A stretch of DNA of 64,000 nt from the NCBI GenBank assembly GCA_900318815.1, contig ONMA01000003.1, positions 1 through 64,000 on the forward strand, written 5' to 3'. The stretch comes from an uncultured Prevotellaceae bacterium. GTDB lineage: Bacteria > Bacteroidota > Bacteroidia > Bacteroidales > Bacteroidaceae. Under the pieces are notes generated by a model that made no database searches, had not been told where the DNA came from, and was given only the letters and a program-made list of their open reading frames with translations. This document shows positions 1-8,937 of the stretch, one piece after another. Position 1 is the stretch's first letter, and every line of letters starts with the position of its first letter. The translations under genes were made by a program, and so were the position numbers.

Positions 1-27
1 GACAGAAAAAGAAAAAGGCGGTAACTT

Positions 28-74
28 ATCTATCTAAACATCCCTCCCTTTGGGAGGGCTTGGGTAGGCTTTTA
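28..74 (-). repeat. Intergenic palindromic repeat, family A
   Basis: A 47-base element with a GC-rich core hairpin (CCCTCC-CTTT-GGGAGGG). The same element appears in opposite orientation at 5145-5247, twice in tandem, and a diverged copy lies at 5303-5340. It resembles REP-type intergenic repeats. No coding function is seen. Confidence 0.75.
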
Positions 75-108
75 GAGGCTTTTCAACAACTTAATTATTT
101 ATTGAACT

Positions 109-210
109 ATGAAGAAAGAGACCTGGAAATTCATTGTGCAGACGGCCATCGCCATCCTGACGGCCATCGCAACGACGCTCGGAGTGACCAGCTGCATGGC
201 AGCCATCTGA
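109..210 (+). CDS. Smalltalk-family small peptide (33 aa)
   Basis: A 33-residue peptide that opens MKKETWKFIVQTAIAILTAI and ends TTLGVTSCMAAI. It is one hydrophobic segment (about residues 7-27) after a charged start. I recognise it as the very short Bacteroidales family that NCBI names smalltalk protein, often found beside HU-like DNA-binding and N-acetylmuramoyl-alanine amidase genes. No such neighbour is visible here, although the window edge may hide one. A cysteine at residue 29 follows a lipobox-like GVTSC, but the remaining tail is too short for a normal lipoprotein. Function is unknown. The ATG at 109 gives exactly the family's start sequence. Confidence 0.8.
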   Translation: MKKETWKFIVQTAIAILTAIATTLGVTSCMAAI

Positions 211-224
211 TGAACGAACGTGAA

Positions 225-347
225 TGTGTGTCAAAACACAAGATTGAGTAAAAACAACGGATTACACGGATTATATGGATTTTTTAAGTTGCTGATTATC
301 AGTTAGACTTAAATCCGTTTAATCCGTGTAATCCGTTGTGGTTAATT
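225..347 (+). repeat. Intergenic repeat, family B (copy 1)
   Basis: A 123-base element with outer arms reading ACAACGGATTACACGGATT and the complementary AATCCGTGTAATCCGTTGT, so it can fold into a long hairpin. A second copy lies inverted at 5821-5945, and homology includes the flanking TGTGTCAAAACACAAGATTGA word. It fills the gap between the smalltalk gene and the converging carboxyltransferase gene and may act as a two-way terminator. Confidence 0.8.
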
Positions 348-363
348 AGAAGTGGGTAATAAC

Positions 364-2145
364 TTACTTGGACTCGCGCTCAATCCATGCAAGCACGTCG
401 CCCTTGCGCACTTTGGCACCTTGCTTGGCACTAATTTCAACCAGTTTGCCACCAAGTGCTGCGGGAATGGGCACAATCTCGCCCCACTTCTCTACCAGAT
501 AGCAGAAGGTCTGACCTTCCTCGTACTTCTGACCGATGAATGGCTCGATGCAGGGAGCACACTCGCCTTCGCCGTTGAACTCGTAGAAGATCTGACCAGC
601 AGACGGGCAGACGAGTGCGTCGGCCTTGGCATGCTTGAAGGCGGCCAGCTCCTCGGGTTTCATCTTCGAGCCACCAAGCTTGGCATCCTTTGCCTTCTGA
701 ATGTCGGCCAGCAACTGCTTCTTGGCCTGTCCGCTCTTGAAGGGACGGTACTGCTCTGGATGCATGGCCAGCTCGAAGAGTTCCTCGTTGTCCTTTCCGT
801 AGTCCCAGCCGTTTTCGTCCATCTCCTTCTTGAAGCCCTCGAGAGCATTGGGAATGAGCGTATGCGGGTCGTCGCTGGTGAACTCGCGCTTCTGCTGCTT
901 GGCCAGTTCTATGAGCTCTGGTGCTATCTCGCCGGGCACCTTGCCGCTCTTGCCGAGAATCATACCCCAGATGGCATCGTCCATCATGGCGTAACGTCCC
1001 TTCCCCTGCTCCATCGTGAGGAGGTTCATCAAGGCGATGTTCTTGGTGTACTGTGAGAATGGCGTGACCAATGGAGGATAGCCCACACGCGGCCATACAT
1101 ACTCCACCTCGTTGAACAGCTTCACCAGCATGTCGTCCATCGTGAGTGCAGCCTCGCCCTTCTTCTCGCGCAACTTGTTAATCATGCTCTGGATGGGGCC
1201 CAGGTCGGCCATCATCGAACCCATCATGCCGCCAGGCAGACCGCTGCCCAGGAGGAGCGATGACATGTGCTTGTTGGCGGGGTTGATGAAGTAGCCCAGC
1301 CAGTCGTCGATAAATTCCTGTGTCAGGGTGCGAGCCTGCATGTAGGCATTCATGTTGAGGTCGGCCACCTCGAATCCCTCGTTCTTCAGCATCGACTGTA
1401 CGGAGATAATATCCGGGTGAACCTTGCCCCAGCTGAGCGGCTCAATGGCGGTGTCGATGATGTCGGCTCCGTTATTACATACCTCGAGAATGCTGGCCAT
1501 AGAGAGACCGGGGCCGCTGTGACCGTGATACTGAATGATAATGTCGGGGTGCTTGGTCTTGATGCTCTTGGTGAGTGCGCCGAGCATAGCAGGCTGTCCG
1601 ATGCCAGCCATATCCTTCAGACAGATTTCCTCGGCACCTGCGGCGATGACCTCGTCGGCAATGGCACTATAGTAGTCGACTGTATGAACGGGCGAAGTAG
1701 TGATGCAAAGCGTGGCCTGCGGAATCATGCCCGCAGCCTTGGCCCACTTGATGGAGGGGATGATATTGCGAGTATCGTTCAGGCCGCAGAAGATGCGGGG
1801 GATGTCGACACCCTGAGCATGCTTCACCTTGTACATCAGCTCACGCACATCGTCGGGCACGGGATACATGCGCAGGGCATTCAGGCCGCGATCGAGCATG
1901 TGGGTCTGAATACCCACCTCGTTGAACGGCTTACAGAAGGCTCGCACAGCATCGTTAGGATTCTCGCCGGCCATCAGGTTCACCTGCTCGAAAGCACCGC
2001 CATTGGTCTCCACACGGGCAAAGCACCCCATGTCGATAATCACCGGTGCTATGCGCTCCAACTGGTCCTTACGCGGCTGAAACTTACCACTGCTCTGCCA
2101 CATGTCACGATAGACAAGGCTGAACTTAATTTTCTTTTTTGCCAT
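364..2145 (-). CDS. Oxaloacetate decarboxylase alpha / pyruvate carboxylase subunit B-type carboxyltransferase
   Basis: A 593-residue biotin-dependent carboxyltransferase. The N-terminal TIM-barrel carries the family motifs: RDMWQS (residues 13-18, the usual RDxxQS), the carbamylated lysine in CLKDMAG (K177) and the metal-binding HGH (H207, H209). A conserved carboxylase middle domain follows to about residue 450, and a biotin/lipoyl-like domain forms the last 90 residues. It should move carboxyl groups between oxaloacetate or pyruvate and biotin in C4 acid metabolism. The biotin site is unusual: the canonical AMKM is replaced by VEKWGE, with a single lysine (about K553) at the hairpin. It stands alone, with no biotin carboxylase or decarboxylase beta/gamma neighbours. 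A promoter -7 box lies at 2188-2195. Confidence 0.85.
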   Translation of the reverse strand: MAKKKIKFSLVYRDMWQSSGKFQPRKDQLERIAPVIIDMGCFARVETNGGAFEQVNLMAGENPNDAVRAFCKPFNEVGIQTHMLDRGLNALRMYPVPDDVRELMYKVKHAQGVDIPRIFCGLNDTRNIIPSIKWAKAAGMIPQATLCITTSPVHTVDYYSAIADEVIAAGAEEICLKDMAGIGQPAMLGALTKSIKTKHPDIIIQYHGHSGPGLSMASILEVCNNGADIIDTAIEPLSWGKVHPDIISVQSMLKNEGFEVADLNMNAYMQARTLTQEFIDDWLGYFINPANKHMSSLLLGSGLPGGMMGSMMADLGPIQSMINKLREKKGEAALTMDDMLVKLFNEVEYVWPRVGYPPLVTPFSQYTKNIALMNLLTMEQGKGRYAMMDDAIWGMILGKSGKVPGEIAPELIELAKQQKREFTSDDPHTLIPNALEGFKKEMDENGWDYGKDNEELFELAMHPEQYRPFKSGQAKKQLLADIQKAKDAKLGGSKMKPEELAAFKHAKADALVCPSAGQIFYEFNGEGECAPCIEPFIGQKYEEGQTFCYLVEKWGEIVPIPAALGGKLVEISAKQGAKVRKGDVLAWIERESK

Positions 2146-2187
2146 AATAATAGTTATTGGTTACGTAGTATATATGAATAATTTGTG

Positions 2188-2195
2188 CAAAGATA
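2188..2195 (-). promoter_or_regulatory. Bacteroidetes -7 box of the carboxyltransferase gene
   Basis: On the minus strand this reads TATCTTTG, matching the TAnnTTTG consensus, about 43 bases before the start codon at 2145. No good TTTG -33 box is seen at the right distance. Confidence 0.55.
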
Positions 2196-2235
2196 GTAAA
2201 TTTTTGTATTCCTACTAACGAATAATTCCATTTTT

Positions 2236-2267
2236 TTTGTTTAATAGTTATTAAAATGCTAACTTTG
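2236..2267 (+). promoter_or_regulatory. Bacteroidetes-type promoter for the 2282 lipoprotein gene
   Basis: TTTG at 2236-2239, a 20-base spacer, and TAACTTTG at 2260-2267. The start codon at 2282 is only 15 bases after the -7 box, so the leader is very short. Confidence 0.75.
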
Positions 2268-2281
2268 CACGCAAAACAGAC

Positions 2282-3031
2282 ATGAACATGAAGAAGAAAG
2301 CATTGTTTGCTTCCATGATAGGCGCGGCTTTGATGCTCTCCTGCGGAAGTAATTCACAGCAGGCAGACCTGCAAGCCGACATAAACGGCCAGCATCAGAC
2401 GGATGGCGACAGTACCATCTACGGACTTGCCTGCGACGGCTGTACAGACACGATCTTAGTGATTCTGCGCGACGTGAGGAAAGACCCTGACACGCTGAAT
2501 ATTCTTGAAGCCAGCCGTAGGCATCGCGTGTTCGGTTCGCTCAACATTGGTCACAAAGTGGCCGTGATGCGCAATGCCGAGGATTCCACCGTGGGCGACA
2601 TCGTGATAGACATGGGTAGCCTGCGCGGAAAATGGTGCTACAAGGTGATGCCCGTCATGCGCCGTCGTGCCAATATGCCGGAGAAGACCGAAGAACAGCT
2701 GCTGCAAATGCTGCCTGACTCTTTGCGGGAATTGCTCATGACGCCACGCGAATATGGATTCCACCTCATAGGCGAAGGCAGCATCAGACCCATAGGCGAG
2801 CATCAAAGGGCGCTGACGAGTGACGACAAGCACTTTGTGGACTACCCTACCCAACCCCGTTATCGTGACTGGAAAATCGCAAATGGGCTGTTGGTCTTCA
2901 GCGAGGTGGGCATTGACTCTTTAGGCAAACAACAAACGGTGCATAGCGACACCGCCCAGTTGGAGTTGCTGACCCCCGACACGCTTGTCTTGCGTTTCAA
3001 GGACAGGCTGCAAGGCTACTACAAAAAGTGA
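2282..3031 (+). CDS. Lipoprotein of unknown function (249 aa)
   Basis: The protein starts with a lipoprotein signal (charged MNMKKK, hydrophobic core, lipobox LMLSC with cysteine at residue 21), so it should be tethered to a membrane. The mature part has no motif I recognise. It includes a segment rich in T/D residues around a CDGCTDT sequence and a charged central region. The gene has its own promoter and is followed by a run of heptamer repeats and the HD-hydrolase gene at 3077 on the same strand, so the two may be cotranscribed. Related lipoproteins appear limited to Bacteroidales as far as I can tell; that is an impression, not a search result. Confidence 0.75.
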   Translation: MNMKKKALFASMIGAALMLSCGSNSQQADLQADINGQHQTDGDSTIYGLACDGCTDTILVILRDVRKDPDTLNILEASRRHRVFGSLNIGHKVAVMRNAEDSTVGDIVIDMGSLRGKWCYKVMPVMRRRANMPEKTEEQLLQMLPDSLRELLMTPREYGFHLIGEGSIRPIGEHQRALTSDDKHFVDYPTQPRYRDWKIANGLLVFSEVGIDSLGKQQTVHSDTAQLELLTPDTLVLRFKDRLQGYYKK

Positions 3032-3079
3032 AGAGTGAAGAATGAAGAGTGAAGAGTGAAGAATGAAGAGTGAAGAATG
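3030..3079 (+). repeat. Tandem heptamer repeat GAAGAGT/GAAGAAT
   Basis: About six units of GAAGAGT or GAAGAAT fill the gap between two genes. The last unit contains the ATG of the HD-hydrolase gene, so the repeat forms its whole leader. The same heptamer occurs at 15204-15345 and inside fmt at 31229-31260. Confidence 0.8.
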
Positions 3080-3616
3080 AACTACCAGGCAATTATCGAC
3101 AAGTATTATCCAGAGGATGACGACCTGCGCCGACTTCTGCTGAAGCACAGCCGACAAGTGGCCGACCGCTGCCTGCTGCTGGCCAACAGACATCCGGAAC
3201 TAAACCTCGACACGCAGTTCCTCGAAGAATCGGCCATGCTCCACGACATCGGCATACGCTGGTGTCATGCTCCTTCCATTTTCTGTCTTGGTCAGGAGCA
3301 TTACATCCGGCACGGGCTCATCGGCGGACAAGTGCTGCGAGGCGAGGGCTACGAGCGTCATGCCCGCGTTTGCGAGCGACATACGGGCACAGGCATCACT
3401 CGGAAGCAGATAGAAACTCAGTCGCTTCCACTTCCGCCAGAGGGTGAGTATGAGCCTGAGACTCTTGAAGAGCAACTGGTGTGCTATGCCGACAAGTTCT
3501 TCTCGAAGTCAAAGCCCGACCGTGTACTCACGGTGGAGCAAACCGCTCAGAGCTTAGCGCGATTCGGACAGGAGGGCGTACAGAAGTTTATCAAGTGGTC
3601 GGAATTATTTGAATAG
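3077..3616 (+). CDS. HD-domain phosphohydrolase
   Basis: A 179-residue HD-superfamily hydrolase. Metal-binding residues are visible: H24 in LLKHSRQV, the HD pair in LHDIG (H56, D57), and a late aspartate in CYADKFFSKS. Family members cleave phosphoester bonds in nucleotides or similar metabolites; the substrate here cannot be told from sequence. The ATG at 3077 lies in the last heptamer unit, which also places a purine-rich stretch just upstream. The end of the gene is 10 bases before the next start, so it probably shares a transcript with the Wzi-like gene. Confidence 0.85.
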   Translation: MNYQAIIDKYYPEDDDLRRLLLKHSRQVADRCLLLANRHPELNLDTQFLEESAMLHDIGIRWCHAPSIFCLGQEHYIRHGLIGGQVLRGEGYERHARVCERHTGTGITRKQIETQSLPLPPEGEYEPETLEEQLVCYADKFFSKSKPDRVLTVEQTAQSLARFGQEGVQKFIKWSELFE

Positions 3617-3626
3617 GTCTGAAAAC

Positions 3627-5192
3627 ATGCAAATACGCCATTTACTACTCCTTATACCTATTCTATTAGGGGGGGCTATCCAGACAACTGCCCAGACATC
3701 CTTTAGAGCCGAGACACAGGTGTCGGCCTCTACCGGCGACCATGAACCGCTCTGGCTCAATGCCAACAAGTACGGACTGAGCTCGCTCAACAAGAGTAAC
3801 GGCTATCTACGCGCAGCCGTTAGCCGCCCTGTTGAGACAGACTCTCTGCGTCGCTGGGGATATGGCTATGCTGCCGATGTGGCTTTGGCTTACGGCTTCA
3901 CCAGCAAGGCGGTGGTGCAGCAGGCCTACGGTGAGGTGCGCTGGCTGAAAGGTCTTCTCACCGTGGGCAGCAAGGAGCAGCCTGTCGAGCTGAAGAACCA
4001 GGAACTGAGCAGCGGAGCACAGACGCTGGGCATCAATGCACGACCGCTGCCCAGCGTGCGCCTGTCGCTCCCCCACTACTGGACGGTGCCCTATACTCGC
4101 GGATGGTTAGGGATAAAAGGACACATCGCCTACGGGATGCAAACGGATGACGGGTGGCAGAAAGACTTCACGCAAGAGCAGAGCAAGTATGTGGAACATG
4201 CCAAACTGCACACCAAGGCTGGCTACCTGCGTATAGGCAAGGAGGGAGCCTCGCCCGTGAGCGTAGAGATGGGACTGGAAATGGCTTGCCAGTATGGCGG
4301 TACGAGCCACATCAAGGACGGCGATTTCACCACTTTCGACAACGAAGACGGACTGAAAGGGATGTTTCGGGCGCTCTTTCCGGGCGGTGGCGACTCTGGA
4401 GAAGGTATCTATGCCAACGAGGCGGGCAATCATTTAGGCAGTTATCTCCTGCGTGTGAATATGGACTACGACCGTTGGGCGCTTTCACTCTATGCCGACC
4501 ACTTCTTCGAAGATCATTCCCAGATGTTCTTCATCGACTATGACGGGTATGGCGAGGGCGAGGAGTTCAACGAATGGAAGCACAACCGCTGGTTTATCTA
4601 CGACCTGAAGGATATCATGCTGGGCGCAGAGCTGAAGTTGAAGAACAATTCATGGCTCAACGATGTGGTGGTGGAATATCTCTACACCAAGTATCAGAGC
4701 GGCCCCGTCTATCACGACCGCACGTATTACAACGCCGACCACATTGCCGGTCGCGACAACTATTATAACAACTACCTGCAGACGGGCTGGCAGCACTGGG
4801 GACAGGTAATGGGAAACCCGCTCTACCGCTCGCCCCTCTACAACGATGACGGAATCGTCGAGGTGAAGAACAACCGCTTTGTGGCCTGGCACTTGGGTGT
4901 TAGTGGCGAGCCTGCCAAGGGCTGGCACTACAGGCTGTTGGCCACCTGGCAGCGAGGCTATGGCACCTACGACCACATTCTTACCGACAAGCCAACGACG
5001 TTGAGTGGTCTGATAGAGGCCTCCTACGCATTCTCCGACCGCTCGTCACTCTGCGGATGGAGCGTCAAGGGGGCGTTGGGAGCCGACCACGGCGACCTGT
5101 ATGGCAAGAACGTGGGCGTGCAGCTGTCAATTATCAGAAAAATTAAAAGCCTACCCAAGCCCTCCCAAAGGGAGGGATGTTTAGATAGATAA
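3627..5192 (+). CDS. Capsule assembly Wzi-family outer membrane protein
   Basis: A 521-residue protein with a signal peptide (MQIRHLLLLIPILLGG to about TTAQ) and the opening region typical of the Bacteroidetes Caps_assemb_Wzi family, including GDHEPLWLNANKYGLSSL. Wzi proteins are outer-membrane barrels that anchor or organise capsule polysaccharide. The ATG at 3627 was chosen over a TTG at 3609 that would overlap the preceding gene and add six residues before the signal peptide. The C-terminus is odd: the last 17 or so residues (KSLPKPSQREGCLDR region) are encoded by the family A repeat at 5145, so the native end was probably replaced or extended when the repeat arrived. No other capsule genes adjoin it. 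Confidence 0.82.
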   Translation: MQIRHLLLLIPILLGGAIQTTAQTSFRAETQVSASTGDHEPLWLNANKYGLSSLNKSNGYLRAAVSRPVETDSLRRWGYGYAADVALAYGFTSKAVVQQAYGEVRWLKGLLTVGSKEQPVELKNQELSSGAQTLGINARPLPSVRLSLPHYWTVPYTRGWLGIKGHIAYGMQTDDGWQKDFTQEQSKYVEHAKLHTKAGYLRIGKEGASPVSVEMGLEMACQYGGTSHIKDGDFTTFDNEDGLKGMFRALFPGGGDSGEGIYANEAGNHLGSYLLRVNMDYDRWALSLYADHFFEDHSQMFFIDYDGYGEGEEFNEWKHNRWFIYDLKDIMLGAELKLKNNSWLNDVVVEYLYTKYQSGPVYHDRTYYNADHIAGRDNYYNNYLQTGWQHWGQVMGNPLYRSPLYNDDGIVEVKNNRFVAWHLGVSGEPAKGWHYRLLATWQRGYGTYDHILTDKPTTLSGLIEASYAFSDRSSLCGWSVKGALGADHGDLYGKNVGVQLSIIRKIKSLPKPSQREGCLDR

Positions 5193-5247
5193 AAAACTTG
5201 GGAAAGCCCTCCCAAGCCCTCCCAAAGGGAGGGATGTTTAGATAGAT
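5145..5247 (+). repeat. Two tandem copies of repeat family A
   Basis: Two direct copies of AGCCCTCCCAAAGGGAGGG followed by ATGTTTAGATAGAT. The first copy encodes the end and stop codon of the Wzi-like gene; the second is intergenic. Both are inverted relative to the copy at 28-74. Confidence 0.8.
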
Positions 5248-5273
5248 GATACAAGAATATTGAAGAAAGAATA

Positions 5274-5789
5274 ATGAAGAAAGAGCAAAGTAATTATGTA
5301 ACCAAACATCCCCTCCTTTGGAGGGGCTTGGGGAGGCTTCGGTTGAGGAGGCTTTTGTTGTTGAGGCTTTGTGCCCTCACAATCATAGCATCTCTCGCTT
5401 CGTGCGACATAGAGAACTCGCATAACGGCGACTTGGACGGTCTCTGGCTGCTGACCAACGTTGATACGCTATCCACAAGTAGTCGTACAGAGGTGACGGA
5501 ACAAAGCATTACTTGGGCGTTCCAAGGACATCTGTTAGAGATGAGAACGCTCGATGACAACCGCTTCGACTTCATCTGTAAGTTCGAGCATCGCGGCGAC
5601 AGCCTCTTCCTGGGGCAACCATACATATCCGAGCAAGGGCACAACGACATCCCCGTCGAGGAAGTAACCGACACGCTGCGCCACATCGGGCTGCAACACC
5701 TCCAAGAACGCTATGCAATCCTGACCTTGAATAGCCATCGCATGGTGCTACGTTCCAAGGAACTCTCACTCAATTTCCAGAAGTATTAA
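5274..5789 (+). CDS. Small lipoprotein, lipocalin-like (171 aa)
   Basis: A secreted lipoprotein: an arginine-rich n-region, a hydrophobic stretch and lipobox SLASC (cysteine at about residue 44), followed by DIEN, an acidic start like the Bacteroidetes surface-export signal. The mature part begins with DLDGLWLLTN and has alternating strands, resembling the lipocalin-like lipoproteins common in Prevotella. This is a weak family assignment. Residues 11-22 (KHPLLWRGLGRL) are translated from a diverged family A repeat at 5303-5340, giving an unusually long signal n-region of more than 20 residues. A later non-ATG start may be used, but the frame is open from 5274. Confidence 0.65.
   Translation: MKKEQSNYVTKHPLLWRGLGRLRLRRLLLLRLCALTIIASLASCDIENSHNGDLDGLWLLTNVDTLSTSSRTEVTEQSITWAFQGHLLEMRTLDDNRFDFICKFEHRGDSLFLGQPYISEQGHNDIPVEEVTDTLRHIGLQHLQERYAILTLNSHRMVLRSKELSLNFQKY
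5303..5340 (-). repeat. Diverged copy of repeat family A inside a coding region
   Basis: AAACATCCCCTCCTTTGGAGGGGCTTGGGGAGGCTT-like sequence with the family hairpin intact (CCCTCC-TTTG-GAGGGG region). It lies in frame within the signal peptide region of the lipoprotein gene at 5274. Confidence 0.65.
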
Positions 5790-5820
5790 CGAACTCTTTT
5801 CGAAAACAACGGATTTCACG

Positions 5821-5945
5821 TAATTAACCACAACGGATTACACGGATTAAACGGATTTAAGTCTAACTGATAATCAGCAACTTAGATAATCCGTTTAATC
5901 CGTGTAATCCGTTGTCGTTTAATCAATCTTGTGTCTTGACACACT
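5821..5945 (-). repeat. Intergenic repeat, family B (copy 2, inverted)
   Basis: Inverted copy of the element at 225-347, with outer arms CAACGGATTACACGGATTAA and its complement, plus the shared TCAATCTTGTGTCTTGACACA flank. The gap 5790-6183 otherwise holds only the low-complexity block at 6037-6095. Confidence 0.8.
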
Positions 5946-6036
5946 ACTCAGTCATCATTACAGCTTCAGTAATCAGCTGTTAGATGGCGTTAATAAAACC
6001 TAAGCCGTCTCTGTTTACTCCATAGCATCTTTTAGC

Positions 6037-6095
6037 TCATCGCGGCTCTCTGCGGAAACTCTGCGCCTCTGCGGCTCTGCGTGAGAAAAGACATG
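6037..6095. repeat. Low-complexity CTCTGCG repeat block
   Basis: A block of imperfect units such as GGCTCTCTGCGGAAACTCTG and CGCCTCTGCGGCTCTGCGTG. No reading frame or strong fold is seen. Confidence 0.5.
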
Positions 6096-6183
6096 AGTAG
6101 GAGAGTTCAGAAAATTAAAAGAGGTGAACAACTCTGTTGAGTGTTCAACTCTTACTCGATACTGATTACTTGATTCGCGCAGC

Positions 6184-6477
6184 TTATTCGCCGTAGACAC
6201 GGGTGGTGTGCTCAATAACAAGACCCAGGAAGATGCTCTTGTCGACGTACTCCACCTGATTGATCTTCGTGATACCACCGTTCTTAGCAGCCTGCTTCAA
6301 GTCGTTCTGCTCGCCCTTGCTGCTCCACAGACCAAGGAAGATGGTCGACTTGGCCTCGCCCATCTTGGGACCGACAGGACCGTTAGTAATGCTTGCGCCC
6401 GAGTTAAAGGTTGCGCAACCGGTCAGCGTTGCTGCCACCATAACAGCTGCTGCGAATGAAAGGAATGCTTTCTTCAT
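6184..6477 (-). CDS. TRL-like family lipoprotein
   Basis: A 97-residue lipoprotein with a clean signal (MKKAFLSFAAAVMVAATLTG) and the lipidated cysteine at residue 21, followed by ATFNSGASITNGPVGPKMGE. The GP-rich start and the repeated FLGL motif (STIFLGLWS and KSIFLGLV) match the TRL family, first named from a tRNA-linked locus in Leptospira. Function is unknown. It is monocistronic, with its own promoter divergent from that of the ABC-F gene. Confidence 0.75.
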   Translation of the reverse strand: MKKAFLSFAAAVMVAATLTGCATFNSGASITNGPVGPKMGEAKSTIFLGLWSSKGEQNDLKQAAKNGGITKINQVEYVDKSIFLGLVIEHTTRVYGE

Positions 6478-6558
6478 AATGTTAAAAATGTAAATGATTG
6501 ATGAATATTATGCCCCGTCTTATTCGGACAAAGGCAGGTTATTTTTGCTAATTAAATG

Positions 6559-6590
6559 CAAAATTACGAAAAAGTTAGGAAAACTCCAAA
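6559..6590 (-). promoter_or_regulatory. Promoter of the TRL-like lipoprotein gene
   Basis: On the minus strand TTTG (6590-6587), a 20-base spacer and TAATTTTG (6566-6559). The spacing fits the Bacteroidetes primary sigma factor consensus. It lies just beside the divergent ABC-F promoter. Confidence 0.75.
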
Positions 6591-6598
6591 CTTTTTCG

Positions 6599-6606
6599 TA
6601 CCTTTG
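6599..6606 (+). promoter_or_regulatory. -7 box of the ABC-F gene
   Basis: TACCTTTG followed by GCACT, 34 bases before the ATG at 6641. No clear TTTG -33 box is present. Confidence 0.6.
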
Positions 6607-6637
6607 CACTCCAAAATATATAAATAAGGTAAAATAG

Positions 6638-8257
<1,620 letters not shown>

Positions 8258-8310
8258 AAAGCGGCACGGAATTTGCTGTTCGATAAGCAATAACAAAAAA
8301 CAAATGAGCC

Positions 8311-8937
8311 ATGACAGAAAAGAACAAAGAGTACACTCCGCAAAACGAGAGTGAATATCAAGAAAAGAAAGAACAGGAGAGATTTGACGATATGAAAGAT
8401 TTCGCTGAATCTATGAAAGAACCTGCTGAAGAAGAAACTGCCGAACAGTCAGAAAACCCGGAAGAGGCTGAGTGTGCGGTAGAAAAAGATCTTTTGGTAG
8501 TGGCCAACGAGCAGATTGCCGACCTGAAGGACAAATATCTGCGGTCTGTGGCCGAGTTTGACAATTATCGCAAGCGCACGCTGAAGGAACGGGCCGAACT
8601 CATCCTGAATGGCGGCGAAAAGACCATTACGGCCTTGTTGCCAGTACTCGACGATATGGAACGGGCCATGAAGAACGGCGAAAAGACCGATGACCCGCAG
8701 GTATTGCGCGAGGGCATGGAACTCATCTATCACAAGATGATGAATGTGTTCAAAGGCTTGGGCGTATCGGTCATCGAGACCGAGGATGCCGACTTCAACA
8801 CCGATGTACACGAGGCGGTGGCTATGGTTCCCGGTATGGGAGACGACAAGAAGGGAAAGGTAATCGACTGCCTTGCAACGGGATACAAACTGAATGATAA
8901 AGTAATTCGCCACGCTAAGGTGGCCGTAGGACAATAA
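8311..8937 (+). CDS. grpE: Nucleotide exchange factor GrpE
   Basis: A 208-residue GrpE, the co-chaperone that releases ADP from DnaK. A long acidic N-terminal tail (about residues 1-70, rich in E and K) is followed by a coiled coil starting near [23 protein letters not shown] and the C-terminal beta domain ending HAKVAVGQ. The stop codon shares one base with the start of dnaJ (8937), so the two are translationally coupled. No CIRCE or heat-shock operator is visible upstream, and dnaK is not in the window. Confidence 0.95.
   Translation: MTEKNKEYTPQNESEYQEKKEQERFDDMKDFAESMKEPAEEETAEQSENPEEAECAVEKDLLVVANEQIADLKDKYLRSVAEFDNYRKRTLKERAELILNGGEKTITALLPVLDDMERAMKNGEKTDDPQVLREGMELIYHKMMNVFKGLGVSVIETEDADFNTDVHEAVAMVPGMGDDKKGKVIDCLATGYKLNDKVIRHAKVAVGQ

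Noticed and set aside
1267..2181. 304-codon plus-strand frame over the carboxyltransferase
   Set aside because: Antisense shadow; the carboxyltransferase motifs lie on the minus strand.
3030..3079. Heptamer run as a CRISPR or regulatory array
   Set aside because: Units are only 7 bases with no spacers and recur at other places, so it is a simple tandem repeat.
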